NCBI GenBank assembly: GCA_022494885.1
Contig: JAGVSM010005059.1
Coordinates: 62,001-126,000, forward strand
DNA length: 64,000 nucleotides
Origin: Micrasema longulum
Taxonomy: Eukaryota > Arthropoda > Insecta > Trichoptera > Brachycentridae
Reading direction: 5' to 3'
In this document: piece by piece, positions 50,013 through 60,556 of the stretch
Position numbering within the stretch: the stretch's first letter is position 1
Layout of the letters: every line of letters begins with the position of its first letter
The notes under the pieces: model-generated
Told to the model about the DNA's origin: nothing
Seen by the model: the letters and a program-made list of their open reading frames with translations, nothing else
Databases searched by the model: none
Program-made: the position numbers and the translations under genes

Positions 50013-50192
50013 CGGGTTGTGGTCCTGTGGCTAGTGTCTCGGACTCACGGACCTAAGGTTCGTAGTTCGAATCCCACTCTACCCCAACTCGATTCCATTT
50101 TCTAATAGTGAGTTATTTACAACTCGTTGAAAATGGCCCTCAAAATTAAATATTTGGGTAAATCATAAGAACACAAATATTTTTTTTTTAAT
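50013..50192 (+). repeat. S2 SINE, best copy
   Basis: CGGGTTGTGGTCCTGTGGCT (A-box region), CGGACTCACGGACC, TAGTTCGAATCCCACTCTAC (B box), AACTCGATTCCATTTTCTAA, AACTCGTTGAAAATGGCCCT and an A/T-rich end. It lies between two M fragments; the M block AATTTGTTGCAACAGAGA is repeated on both sides. Confidence 0.82.
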
Positions 50193-50255
50193 AAAAAAAA
50201 AATTTGTTGCAACAGAGAATGAAAACATTTTCGAGAAGGGAACTTTTTTAGTTTT

Positions 50256-50560
50256 TTATTTTTCATTTTCTTTTATTTACGAAATATACAGTACAGTAAC
50301 AAAGTTTTATATTTTACACAGTTAGACTTAAATATAATGGACCAGCGAAGTTTCCATATTAGAAAGTAATTTTATGTAGGGTTATTAATTAAAGTACAAA
50401 AAAGAGAAGGAAAAAAAGCATAAATAGAAGTTGTTTTAAAAATTAAAATTAAAGTAAAAAAATGAAGAAAATTTGTTAAAGTAATTAAAAGTTAAGAATT
50501 AAAATAAAGAATGAAAAACATGCTCAGATGTAAAAATAAAATAATAATAACATTATTTTT
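50256..50560 (-). mobile_element. L-T LINE-like 3' UTR, copy 3
   Basis: T-run start, ATATACAGTACAGTAACAAA, TTAGACTTAAATATAATGGA, CCAGCGAAGTTTCCATATTA; inserted in an M element. Confidence 0.65.
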
Positions 50561-50948
50561 AAAATATGGGAGTCTAGGCACTGACTGGGTTTATGAACTG
50601 TCATTGGCTGGTTTAAGTAGCTACTTTACACACTGTGTAACATTTACTATTCTGCCTATGTTTAAACATCTAAATTTCCTCAACTCTTCCATTCCTTCTA
50701 ATGACCGGTCATAAGCCCTGTAAGTCCCTAGACTCCCATATTCCCTTCTCGACAATGTTTCCCCTCTCTGTTGCGACAAATTCAAATATGAACGACTCCC
50801 TAGGGAGAAAATCTAGCCAGTCTGCAAGCATTTGGACAGACTCGAAACATTGTTGAATTAACTACCTGGTAAAAGAAGAAGTATGCAAAATTTGAAAATG
50901 ATTTTTTGGCGTTGCTAGGAGATGAATTGGTTTAGCCGGATGAATCCC

Positions 50949-51088
50949 AATATGTCCATGTATTTATAATTTTCTCAAACTGAACGGTTTGGGTAGGTAG
51001 GAAGAAATTGCCTTAAGGCAATATGCCCGCCCTTATATGTATATTTATTGTATATGTATATAAAGTGTCAATAAATAAATAAATAAAT
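50949..51088 (+). mobile_element. L-B LINE 3' end inside M
   Basis: AATATGTCCATGTATTTATA, AACTGAACGGTTTGGGTAGG, TTGCCTTAAGGCAATATGCC and (AAAT)n. AATCCC is duplicated (50,943-50,948 and 51,086-51,091). Confidence 0.85.
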
Positions 51089-51448
51089 CCCACCCACATG
51101 ATAAAGGTTTCAGCTCTTTCACTTCACAAAAGTCAACAGAGGGAAGAGTTGAGGAAATTTGGATACTCAAACATTGGCAGAATTGTAAATGTTATACAGT
51201 GTGTAAAGTGGCCTCTTAAACCAGCCAATGACAGGCCCATAAGCTTTGAAGTGCCGCTCTCTGTTGCAACAAATTTAAATGTTTAAGTTTCTAGAGCTTT
51301 AATGCAAGAGAAGCGATTTGCTGGTAAATGAAAGTGTCATAATTGAGAACGGGATTATCCTGAAACTATAAATAATATATATAAAAAATGTTATTTATAT
51401 CTGTTTTAAAACATCAATTTCAATTATTTTATAAAGAAATACTGTCCT

Positions 51449-52121
51449 CAATATTATGTATCTTTTTTGGGTAATACCGTGTATGTTGGATTTGATCCGA
51501 CGTTTCGGCTACCATTGCAGGAGCCATCTTCAGGGAAAACTGTGTGTTTTATAAAGAAATGTATGTGTTTATGTACTAGCAATTTGTACCGTGTCACAGT
51601 CAGCAGTAGGCAAATTTCTAGTTTTGTATGAAAGAATAATTATGTTTATGTACTAGTAATTTGTACTGTGTCGCAGCCGGCAGTAGGCACATATCTATTC
51701 GTTTTTGTCATATGTAGTGCTGGGAACCATGTTGAATTTAATTTAAGCCCGTCGTCATTGTTTATATTATCTGGATGTCTGTGTATTTCAATTGCCTCTT
51801 TTATTATTCGTGCACTATAATTACTAGGTTTATGTAGAATTTTTGGTTCAAAGGCGAAAAAATGTCCTGTGTCTATAAAGTGTTCCACTATTGCGGATTT
51901 GTCTGGATGCCCAAGTTTACACGCTCTTTTGTGTTCGTCAATTCTCTTCTTTGCTGTGCGCCCTGTTTGTCCAATATACACTTTATCACATCCTTGGCAA
52001 CTTAGTTTGTACACGGCAATGGTAGCCGAAACGTCGGATCAAATCCAACATACACGGTATTACCCAAAAAAGATACATAATATTGATAACAGTGACCGTG
52101 AAAACCTTCGCACCTATTTAA
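51449..52121 (-). mobile_element. Short PLE copy with 10-bp target duplication and 71-bp inverted ends
   Basis: ATACTGTCCT flanks the element (51,439-51,448 and 52,122-52,131). Ends 51,450-51,520 and 52,016-52,086 are perfect inverted repeats of 71 bp. The minus-strand order is: inverted terminal piece, GIY-YIG coding region starting exactly at its edge, 3' UTR, and the terminal repeat with the hammerhead-like motif (51,498-51,535: CTGAAGATGGCT...AGCCGAAACGTC). The RT domain is absent by 5' truncation. Confidence 0.9.
51646..52014 (-). CDS. PLE GIY-YIG endonuclease domain (5'-truncated, open)
   Basis: About 122 residues. VYKLSCQGCDKVYIGQTGRT (residues 1-20) holds the GIY-like VYK and the YIG motif. 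RIDEHKRAC gives the conserved R and H, and AIEIHRHPDNINNDDGLKLN the conserved E and the N-x-x-x-G-x-x-L block. This is the endonuclease that nicks target DNA for Penelope-like elements, normally fused behind RT. CQGC matches the zinc-binding cysteines seen in Penelope endonucleases. The frame is intact, and the first codon sits at the inverted-repeat edge, so the true start lies in the lost part. About 79 bp downstream a diverged repeat of the last ~45 bp occurs (51,571-51,620). Confidence 0.85.
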   Translation of the reverse strand: MYKLSCQGCDKVYIGQTGRTAKKRIDEHKRACKLGHPDKSAIVEHFIDTGHFFAFEPKILHKPSNYSARIIKEAIEIHRHPDNINNDDGLKLNSTWFPALHMTKTNRYVPTAGCDTVQITST

Positions 52122-52134
52122 ATACTGTCCTGTT

Positions 52135-52425
52135 TTTTTAATTATTTATGTAACTTCATTTTAGAATAGTGGTTATTTGTTTACGTTTCACGTCGCTGCT
52201 ACTTACCGCTGAAAATTTCATTTTTACATATCGAGGTGATATACTTGACTTTTCTATCTCTTCCACCAAAATGTGGATACGTGTTTTCATTACGTCATAA
52301 AAATAATTAAAAAATCAGTTTAAGAGCCAATATATGGACGAAACCAATATGAAGACCCTTGGTCTTAAAACGGTTTCCGGGCATGTGCTGGGAGTTTTAC
52401 GCCAATATTGTACAGACCCCAGAAT
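52135..52425. other. No feature recognised
   Basis: No supported feature. Confidence 0.3.
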
Positions 52426-52555
52426 GTCACCTGAAGCGTAAGACTGATTACCTTCCCGTTACAGAAGATCGACAAACGCTGCATTTATTTTGCCAATGCA
52501 GTGCCCTACGCACCAAACGATGCGAATAAGCATTTAAAGATGATGATGATACAGA
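52425..52555 (+). repeat. S1 SINE, headless copy
   Basis: GTCACCTGAAGCGTAAGACT, GATTACCTTCCCGTTACAGA, CCAATGCAGTGCCCTACGCA and a GATGATGATGA tail. Confidence 0.7.
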
Positions 52556-52890
52556 TATCCCAGTGGTTACAGTCCATAATATGTAGTATTCTGGCATAAA
52601 ACTAATTTAACGTTTTTTTTTTCGTTAACAAATATTTTTTAAATTAAATACTTTTATAAAAGTTGACGAAAAAATTTACTCCCTCCGGCCCTGTTTCATT
52701 TGATGTGACTTTTATTATTAAGGTACTATTCTTTAATGTAAGGAGAATTATACCAACTTGGTCCCATGGGGTGTTGTATACGTCCTTTCTTCTTTTCCAA
52801 GATGTTACGGTCTTAAATAGGTCATACAGCACCAGCGGTATAAGTCAAATAAAACAGCATGTGAAAAATACTTTTTCTTTTAGTGCCCTG
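52556..52890. other. Unassigned; overlapping ORFs on both strands
   Basis: A plus-strand frame of 176 codons (52,663-53,193) and a minus-strand frame (52,644-52,832, NTPWDQVGIILLTLKNSTLI) overlap. Neither shows a known domain, and the plus frame runs through the TIR of the element at 52,892, which argues against a gene. Confidence 0.2.
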
Positions 52891-52891
52891 T

Positions 52892-53432
52892 CAGTAGCTC
52901 AATCACAAATAACTATCGACGTGCTAACAAGCGACGTGATAACAATTTCTCACCATGGTTGTTTATCATATTCGCGATCACAACGGAACATCCGTGAACA
53001 CATAATATTAAATGTCAAAATATTTATCCTGCTGCGCAATCACATATTTGAATTTCACCGGTGTAAATATGGAAAATATTCCAAAACTGCTATTTGTATT
53101 TATTTATTATTTGTCATGCTATTCATTGCATTTAGCCGGCGGTTGGCGAGCCAAATGTCAAGAAAAGCAGTCGCCATAGTAATTGTAATTTAATTTTCAC
53201 TTTTTTGTATTGGATACTCCTGACTATTTTGCAAATGCAATATATTGTATTTTTTTTTATGGTTAACGCCGATTTTTCGCCAGTGAACTGTATTTATTTA
53301 CGAGGTAAACGAAAAACAAACCGACACGAGCGTTGACTTTTGACTGCGATAACGTAAGCACGTGCATTATTGATCATTGTGATCGCTCAAATGCTCTTAA
53401 GCACGTCGATCGTTATTTGTGATTGAGCTACA
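52892..53432. mobile_element. TIR element, about 540 bp
   Basis: GTAGCTCAATCACAAATAAC then ATCGACGTGCT at the left; the inverse is at 53,401-53,432 with one or two mismatches (about 32-bp TIRs). The interior has no transposase. Superfamily unknown; flanking duplication not evident. Confidence 0.7.
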
Positions 53433-53449
53433 GGTATCCCCAACGTTGG

Positions 53450-54505
53450 CAATCACTCTGGCGAATGAGAAGAAGGTGTATTTCGCAGCCAGGACACCTG
53501 TCTTCTTCCAGCCTTTTTGTGACCCTCAATCTTGCCCTTTAAAATTAATGAAGCAAGTGCTACTTTTCTCCATGCTTTATTTATTTATTTGAAACTTTAT
53601 ATACAACGTGTTCAATCACTCTGGTGAAAGTCTCTCTGTCCTCTGCTGCCGGGAAAATCTGCTCCACAGTCCTGAAGCCAGTTTCGTATATTACGCAGCC
53701 AGGACGTCTGTCTTCTTTCAGCCTCTCGGCGACCCTCAATCTTGCCCTTCAAAATTAAATGAAGCAAGTGCTGCTTTTCTATAAGCGTTACTTATTTATT
53801 TAACACTTTATATTCATACATATAAGGGTGGGCATATTGCCTTAAGGCAATTTCTTCCTACCTACCCAAACCGTTTGGTTTGAGTAAATTTCAAGTACAT
53901 GGACATATTCTAGGGAATCTACAGAATTTTATACGAAATTTAAAACGAAAATTAACTAAAAATCTACACTGTACTGTGAAAAGATTGTGGGAAGGAAAGA
54001 AGAATGAAAAAGGGACAACTAAAACATAAAGATATTGACATTTCAATCTTCATTTTCAATAAAGAAGGGGCGGCGTCTCTAACATTAGGGGGTAGATTAT
54101 TCCACAATCGAGCAGAGGAAAGAGGAGACAAACAAATTAGAGCGGTGAATGGTTTTAAATGGTTCTCTCATTACTAGAACGAAGAGATAGTCCATGTTGT
54201 GATTGAGGTTGGAAGAGCTCTCTTAGATAAACAGTCGCCTCGGGCTCTCTCAGATAATTATCAAAGAATTGTATCCTCCAGATACAAAATTTTACGAATT
54301 TTTATAGTGGTTAAGAGTTCTCTGTTCGTTCTAGCTCGACTTGAGACTTCTGAGTTCGTTATCAGATCTGTCTAGGATATCTTCAGCATTCTGTGATGTA
54401 ACCGCATCTCAAAAGCCTCCAGCCCGCTCATAGTGTTCAGAGTCGAAATCTCACAGCCATACAACAATACAGACCATTTATAACATTTTACCAATCTTAT
54501 GAAAA
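53450..54505 (-). pseudogene. RTE-3 LINE fragment, split by L-B and partly duplicated
   Basis: Minus strand 54,505-54,259: VLLYGCEISTLNTMSGLEAF, EMRLHHRMLKISQTD, TNSEV. After the L-B insert it continues at 53,785-53,625 (GKIEGRREAERRQTSWLRNI-like, WLQDCGAD). A second, shorter copy of the last part is at 53,575-53,455. LYGCE.WT...LEAFEM...R.ML.I.W...TN.EV is the RT tail of RTE-like LINEs of the craniofacial-annotated type. Multiple stops. Confidence 0.68.
53791..54258 (-). mobile_element. L-B LINE 3' part inside RTE-3
   Basis: TTATTTATTTAACACTTTAT, TTGCCTTAAGGCAA (53,839-53,852), CCTACCTACCCAAACCGTTT and coding remnants (LWNNLPPNVRDA-like) match 14,405-14,900. Frames are broken. Confidence 0.8.
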
Positions 54506-54509
54506 ATAC

Positions 54510-54720
54510 GTTTGTATTTCATTTTAGTATGTTGATTTTTGCTAAGTTAAACAACAGAAACTTTATTTTTGCGAGTGAGATTCATCCAATTGAATTGAAT
54601 CACCTATGTATTAGGCAACGCCTGAAAATATTTTTCTACTTCTTCTTGGACCAGATAATTTATTTATTTACAGTTATTCTTCTTCTTGGATCAGTTGAAC
54701 GATAGGACGGTTTTTTAAGA
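54510..54720. mobile_element. M element fragment
   Basis: GCGAGTGAGATTCATCCAAT, AGGCAACGCCTGAAAATATT and TTCTTCTTGGACCAG (twice) are the block seen next to M at 44,945-45,035. Confidence 0.45.
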
Positions 54721-55030
54721 AGAAGTTGGCTCAATTTTTATATATTATGCATTTAGAAAATAAGAGTACATAGAAACTGACATTTTAAAAACAGTCAATA
54801 TAAAAGTACATTTTCACAGCGATGTAGGATAATTAAAAAAACCAGTAACAAAATAAAATCAATTTAAAAATTAAGAGAGTTAGAAATTTAGAAATATTAA
54901 AACAAATAAATATACTGTAAACGTTTGTTGTCAATTTAAAAAGTCAGTTAAATAAAAAACATAATGAACATGATTGTTTTTTTTTAAAGGAATAGTCGTG
55001 TTTTAATTATTTACTAAAATATTAAAATTT
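54721..55030. other. No feature recognised
   Basis: AT-rich, no supported feature. Confidence 0.3.
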
Positions 55031-55034
55031 TCAG

Positions 55035-55162
55035 ACCATTTCCAAAAATTCATAAATAGCTTGTGCTGGAAAGATGGAAATTGAAATGTGGTAGCGTGTG
55101 ATTTGAACCTCAGACCTTTTGCCTGTGAGTCCACATTACTACCACGGTACCACAACCCGGTT
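55035..55162 (-). repeat. S2-like SINE head, diverged
   Basis: The minus strand has CGGGTTGTGGTACCGTGGTA, GGACTCACAGGCAAAAGGTC and GGTTCAAATC (B-box-like), then diverges from the S2 body. Confidence 0.55.
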
Positions 55163-55218
55163 AGTAAACGTAAAATAATTTGATCGATAGAAGAGTTAAG
55201 TGAAATGTGGATTATTTT

Positions 55219-55402
55219 GTCCGCCTCTTGGCCTTATGGTCAGCGCCATGCAGGCCTAGGGCTCGATTCCCGATTTTTGTATTTTTTGTTATTTAATTTT
55301 TTATCCCTGAAATGCTACCTGAAGCATTAGATTAATTATCATAACTTCATTTAACAAAAAAATCAAGTTACGCTGTGATTAGTGTACCAATGCAGCAGGG
55401 GC
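55219..55402 (+). repeat. S1 SINE, internally shortened copy
   Basis: TCTTGGCCTTATGGTCAGCG, GGGCTCGATTCCCGATTTTT, CTACCTGAAGCATTAGATTA and ACCAATGCAGCAGGGG. Confidence 0.65.
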
Positions 55403-56095
55403 GAACCGTGTATAGAAGCGATTATGCGCAGCTTACCATTATATGTGACCAACCATAATAATCTTTTACTGTAACTTTATTTACAGAAAAACATTTCATC
55501 CTAATATAAATATTAATAAAGCCCGCCCAGCGCCTGCGGCGGTGAGCCAAGAAACTAGCCGATTATTCCAGCTTATTTTTTCATACAAATAAGTATACTA
55601 TATATTGAATGTATTAACCCCAGTGCGGTTTTTTTCTCCTAGATTAAACTTGCAGATTACACAAATTATTTGAAGATTCTTGATTTGGAAAACAGTACTT
55701 CAAACATTATTTCTTAAGGACTATTTTTCTTTAAGATGATACTTTTGACATATGACTCGCAACACACGAGGCGTTCGACGCGGCCGTTTTTGGCATTATT
55801 CATTTCTAGAACAAATCGTCCAGTTGACATTTCAATCGTTATGAGAATACCTAATACTGACTGAATTATAAACTTAAAAATAATTTATGTGTTAAATTAA
55901 TGGATAATATAGCTACACAATATAATATATCACGAAGTTACGTTGTTTGAGTTGATTTCATAGATAAGAGTTGTTGTATCAGACAGAACCACAGAAAACA
56001 ATAACAATTTATCGTATAAAAAACTTACATTATATTATGTACCTACTATGTAGGTAAAAAAAAAAGATATTTTTTCATAGCTTACCTGTAAATAA
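55403..56095. other. No feature recognised
   Basis: No supported feature. Confidence 0.3.
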
Positions 56096-56097
56096 AA

Positions 56098-56172
56098 TCA
56101 CCGTTCGCCACTGCAATGTAGTGCCCTATGCATATTGGGCGCTGAAAAGTGATGATGATGATAATAATAATA
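56098..56172 (+). repeat. S1 SINE 3' fragment
   Basis: CACTGCAATGTAGTGCCCTA, TGCATATTGGGCGCTGAAAA and a GATGATGATGATAATAATAA tail. Confidence 0.65.
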
Positions 56173-56480
56173 TTAAATTTTTTCCAAAGTGTGTAATAAT
56201 GCTTAAAATAATGTTTTTAATATTTTAATTTTTTTTTATTATCAAAACGCATGAGGATTAAGACTTAGACCTCTTCCTAAGGGATCTCTCGAGTACGTTG
56301 CTGTACGTTACTGTCACGTGTATGGCATCGCCCCCGGTCCGTTCCCCAGAGATCTTCCTCCATACAGAGCTAGCGTTATTAGCATGCAGCCTTTATGTGC
56401 TGACACTATCCTGACAAGGATGAAATCATTCCTATTTATATTATTTCGAATTTATTAATTTAACACTTTATATTCATATT

Positions 56481-56628
56481 CATCATCATCTTCATCATTC
56501 CCTTTCGGCACCTAATGGTGCATAGGGCACTGCAATGGTACACCAATCGCAGCAAATCTTGATCATTTTTGTTACATGAAGATAAGATGTTCAGTCTTAC
56601 GCTTCAGGTACCAGTCCTGGGACTATAT
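56481..56628 (-). repeat. S1 SINE, headless copy
   Basis: Inverted tail CATCATCATCTTCATCATTC, CACCTAATGGTGCATAGGGC, CAGTCTTACGCTTCAGGTAC and CAGTCCTGGGACTAT. It sits in a remnant of an L-B end (AATTTAACACTTTATATTC). Confidence 0.8.
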
Positions 56629-56929
56629 ATTTCTATTAAATGATGCTCTTATTTTGTTTTTTTATATATATATATAAATATTATTTTTTTTAATACTACT
56701 ATATTTTACTATTATTTTGTTGATTTTAATGATAGCACTATTTTGTATATTTGATTATGTGTGATTCTTAATTTGCATAATTTATATTTTAAAAATTATT
56801 TCTGATTATCTTTTTTGCATTGTATTCTTTGGAATTTGATTATTTATTACATTTACCTTTTTTTCTGGATTGTGATTCTATGTCATTATAATTTAATCTA
56901 ATTAATTTTACTATATATTTTTATTGTTA

Positions 56930-57028
56930 TTTATTGTGGCTTGACACGGGCATAGCCTAAAAAGCCTTAATAAGTTCATAAATATTTAATTTTGTAATTT
57001 TGAATGAATAAATAAATAAATAAATAAA
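56930..57028 (+). mobile_element. L-Q LINE 3' end
   Basis: TGTGGCTTGACACGGGCATA, GCCTAAAAAGCCTTAATAAG, then AATGAATAAATAAATAAATA. The 3' UTR probably extends upstream into the AT-rich stretch 56,640-56,930. Copy 2 is at 34,300-34,428. Confidence 0.65.
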
Positions 57029-57029
57029 T

Positions 57030-57638
57030 CACCTTTCCTTCATATGACAGGTGGTAGAGATACTCGTACGCTGATTTTAGATTCCCACTGCCCCTATATA
57101 GCATATGGTGCATATGAGAGAATGATAGTGATATTCTGATTATTTGCCAATTTTTCGTTCACTTTTCTAATTTGTTTGATACGTACGGTCTTAACCCTCT
57201 GAAACCTGAATTAAGTTTGGCAGTTTGAAAAAATATTTGGTATTTTTTTGTATTTGAAAAAAATCATATTATAGATTAGAATGTTTTTACATGACAGGTA
57301 CAAAATTATAATTAAAGCGTTTCATGGTATTACAAGTCAATGTATAGATCTAATAAATATGTATTTAATAAACTGAAATGATTATTATTTTGCTTTACAG
57401 ATTAAAAAAAAAAAATCTTTTCATCAGTCAATATATTTTATAAATGGTACATATTTATTTATTCCATCCAAATCAACTTTTATACATCTAGTAAATGTTT
57501 TAACTGTAACTCTCCAAAAAAGAGACTATTTCTTGTGCTTAGAGAGTGACTAACACCGTTATGGTTATTTATTTATTAGAATTTTGAATATACGAGTTCG
57601 CGAGAAAAGAAATAAAAACTAGGATATATTTTATTTAT
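57030..57638. other. No feature recognised
   Basis: No supported feature. Confidence 0.3.
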
Positions 57639-57639
57639 T

Positions 57640-58225
57640 TATTTTATTTTATTAACACAAACGGCAAATCTGCCTTTTACAAATATTTATAATATTAACA
57701 TATTTGGCTTAATATTTTTTTTTTCAAAAACATGAATATCAAAAACAAGATTTGTAAAAAAATCACACTAAAAATTAAACAAGATTTATATTTAAAAATA
57801 TAACCTAAAAATTATACAGCATATTCAGTAGAAAGTTTTAATAATAAAACATTCTACAGTAATACAACAAAAAAAATCATAAAATCATAAGTACTGTTTC
57901 ATACAGCTGGGCAAAGTGAACAAAAAACTGTGAATATTATGAAATGCATGAATAAATAAATATAATTACCATTCACCATCTTTGAAAAAGTTCAAAAGGT
58001 TTGTTCTATAGGAACAATACCCTACACTAAATATATCAGATACGTGGGAATAACTATTTCCGAGTTCATGAAGTCTATTTAATACTGCATTACAAGTATA
58101 CACTGTCCGTGAATTGTTGCTATAAAACGGTGGCACCTGTCTAGTCATTCTTCTAGGCACCCTGAAGTTGATGAGAGATAACAGTTCAGGGCAATCCCAC
58201 ATTGAATTTACAATTTCGAATAAAT
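57640..58225 (-). pseudogene. LINE C-terminal fragment and 3' UTR
   Basis: The minus strand reads MWDCPELLSLINFRVPRRMT, RQVPPFYSNNSRTVYTCNAV, LNRLHELGNSYSHVSDIFSV, then RTNLLNFFKDGEW and stop at 57,966: the INFRVPRR...F....T.Y..N..L.R...L.N....D.F pattern of Jockey-type ends. The 3' UTR ends with GGCAAATCTGCC (57,663-57,674, hairpin) and (TTTA)n. A short plus-strand LINE tail (GGGCAAAGTGAACA...AATAAATAAAT, 57,903-57,962) seems inserted next to the stop. Confidence 0.65.
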
Positions 58226-59430
58226 TTAAAAGGTCTATTATTTTTCATCTATCGTTAAGTTTTAACAAATTTAATGTTTTTAGTAAAAAATCGTAATATA
58301 AAAATTCATATATAAGTATAAAAGAAATAAGATATTAAAGGAAAAACAGAAAAAAAAGTACATTCATAATAATTAAAATTGAATGCAGTCACAATAAATA
58401 TTCATAAATAAAGAGAAAATATTGTATAAAAAAAGGAGGTACACAGCTAAATGTTTTTAAAAAATATAAATTGAATTAATTGACAATGTCCGCAAATAAA
58501 TATTTTTCGGATCATAAAACTCACGATCAAAATAGGGTAAGTGCAGGTAAGTAAATAACAAAAAGTCAAATTGGTTTTTGAAGCATTCGAATAACGTTTT
58601 AAAGTAATTTTGATTTTATCGCCGTAAGCATTTTTCTACTAAGTACTGACAATGGAAAATGAAACATAAATTCCTTCATACTCGTTTCTGAGCCGGTGTA
58701 GTCTGAAGATTGGAGAATACACAAAATAATTCTGTCTACCTGACGCCACAACAAAGGTAGACAGACTGCAAACTTGTACATCTGTTTGGTACTTTGATAC
58801 TTATCAGTCTCGTTAGATCATGACGTCCGGTGTGCCATTCGAGATTTTATAAAAATTGATTGCATGATTAAGAATTCTTCGCTTAGAACGGGATGACAAG
58901 TTTTAAAGGTTAAGCAAAAAGTTAAAAACAAATTGCTCGGCTGGAAAATTATGTTTAACGTTGATGAATATAAAAAAAACATTTTTAACTTTTTAAAATT
59001 TAATGACAAGGATCATTAGAAAACTTTCCTTGTTATTTTTTCCCCTTGTAGTTTAGAAGTTATTGCTATGTTAGTTTAAACATGCGTTGAGTTTCAAAGC
59101 GTGTTTTTGTAATTAGTATGGGAATTCAATTCCAGTTGCAAATACATACTAAAATACATTATTATTAAATTAAAAATACATCAATTGAAATATGTTAGAT
59201 CACAAGTCAGTTGGCAAATAATAACAGAAGGAATCAAGGCTCCGATTACAATCGGAAGTTAACATATGTCTTTAATTTTATCTACAAAGTAAAATTGAGT
59301 TTTCTGTATGAAAAGCAGAATATGCATACATTTTTTTATTTTTAACATGCTCAATTATAGATTACCGACGAAGATACTTTAAATGTTCATACGTTTAGAG
59401 AATGGTTTCCTTAGTTTTAGAAAATTATAT
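58226..59430. other. No feature recognised
   Basis: AT-rich. No ORF or repeat that I can support. Confidence 0.3.
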
Positions 59431-59439
59431 TTATTTCAG

Positions 59440-59970
59440 TGTCTGAAATATGTTTACTTCCTCTTCTAGTGTTTAGTAATAATTTAAGTCGTATAAGTAA
59501 TAGATCCGATAGTGTACTGTCAGCTCTAGGATGCAGAACTAAGTTCGCACAGAGGCACTCCTTACATGTTGGTCCAAGATCCTTCAATCTTCTAACTAAG
59601 GAACTACAAAACATTAAATCACTGGTACAGTTTAAAGTAGGTTTTTGAAGTCTAGGATTAGCACGGAAAGAACAGATAGACACACTCTTTAAAAAAAAAT
59701 TCATACTGCAAATAAATCATGTCTTCGTAATATCAGCATATGTTAATTTGGTTTTTCTTTTATTTTTCTTTTCTCTTTTTTTCTTTTCATGTCATACCAT
59801 ATTTACATGCTATAAACTTTTTAATAATTAAAAAAGGAATGGCCCTCGCTCAGACGCTGAAGTCTTTGTAGGCATTTTTTCCAATTTGATGTATTTGATG
59901 TTTTAAGATGTATTTTTCTAACGTGTATTTTTGTGATTATATTTATATGTAAATAATATATGTATGGGAA
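59440..59970 (+). pseudogene. LINE C-terminal fragment and 3' UTR
   Basis: LGCRTKFAQRHSLHVGPRSF, NLLTKELQNIKSLVQFKVGF in frame at 59,439-59,648: HS...VGPR.FN.L..EL.NI.S...FK is a LINE ORF2 end. The 3' UTR runs to an A run near 59,970 (GGCCCTCGCTCAGACGCTGA at 59,841). Not matched elsewhere in the window. Confidence 0.5.
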
Positions 59971-60555
59971 AAAAAAAATATGTACTCATTTTCGTACACA
60001 AATATCGATTTTTCTTCATAGACATTCCAAGATAACTCTGTCAACTTCCGTAATCGAAGCCCATGGTAAGCGGGAATACGGATTGCAACCTAACGGACAG
60101 AAAAAGACGCCATTGGGAAGATTTCCAGCAATTAGAAAATCAAAACCTCACATAATTTTATGATTTTTAATGGTAAAATTAAATTCGAAAAGTTAGCGTT
60201 TGTTTGATACATGCGGTCTCGAAAGGTTAAGCGTCAGTTTCGTGTTTTGACACCAACGCTTTGGCCTGCTTTGAATATTAATTTTCGAGTGTTGAACTTT
60301 GTGAAACCGGTTCCGAACCAATGATCCTCGCTGCCATTCATTGAGCGAATGCCCATTCATAAAACCACTAGATTTTGGCGTGGGTTTGGCCTAATGGCTA
60401 TTTCGTATGGTCTAACGTCTGGAGTATAGCAAACAACACAACACACATACATATGTCTAGGCTTTTTGTATGTCACCTTTGTTACATAGAATAAAGAGGA
60501 CTTCTCATAAAATAAAAGTGAGATAGATCTAAACAAAGACGGGAGAGCTTTATTG
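59971..60555. other. No feature recognised
   Basis: No supported feature. Confidence 0.3.
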
Positions 60556-60556
60556 A

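Larger units (their letters stand above)
50200..51290 (+). mobile_element. M element, extended copy, split twice
   Basis: Pieces 50,200-50,255, 50,563-50,948 and 51,089-51,290, interrupted by L-T and by an L-B 3' end. Between them the order is AGAGGGAAAA-type block, TCTAGGCACTGACTGGG, GTGTAACATTTACTATTCTG, inverted GACCGGTCATAAGCCCTG, AACATTGTTGAATTAACTAC, GGCGTTGCTAGGAGATGAAT, then a second GTGTAAAGTGGCC, CCAATGACAGGCCCATAAGC. The full M element may therefore be over 700 bp. Confidence 0.65.

Noticed and set aside
52663..53193. 176-codon plus-strand ORF
   Set aside because: Runs into the TIR of the element at 52,892 and shows no known domain; a gene is not supported.
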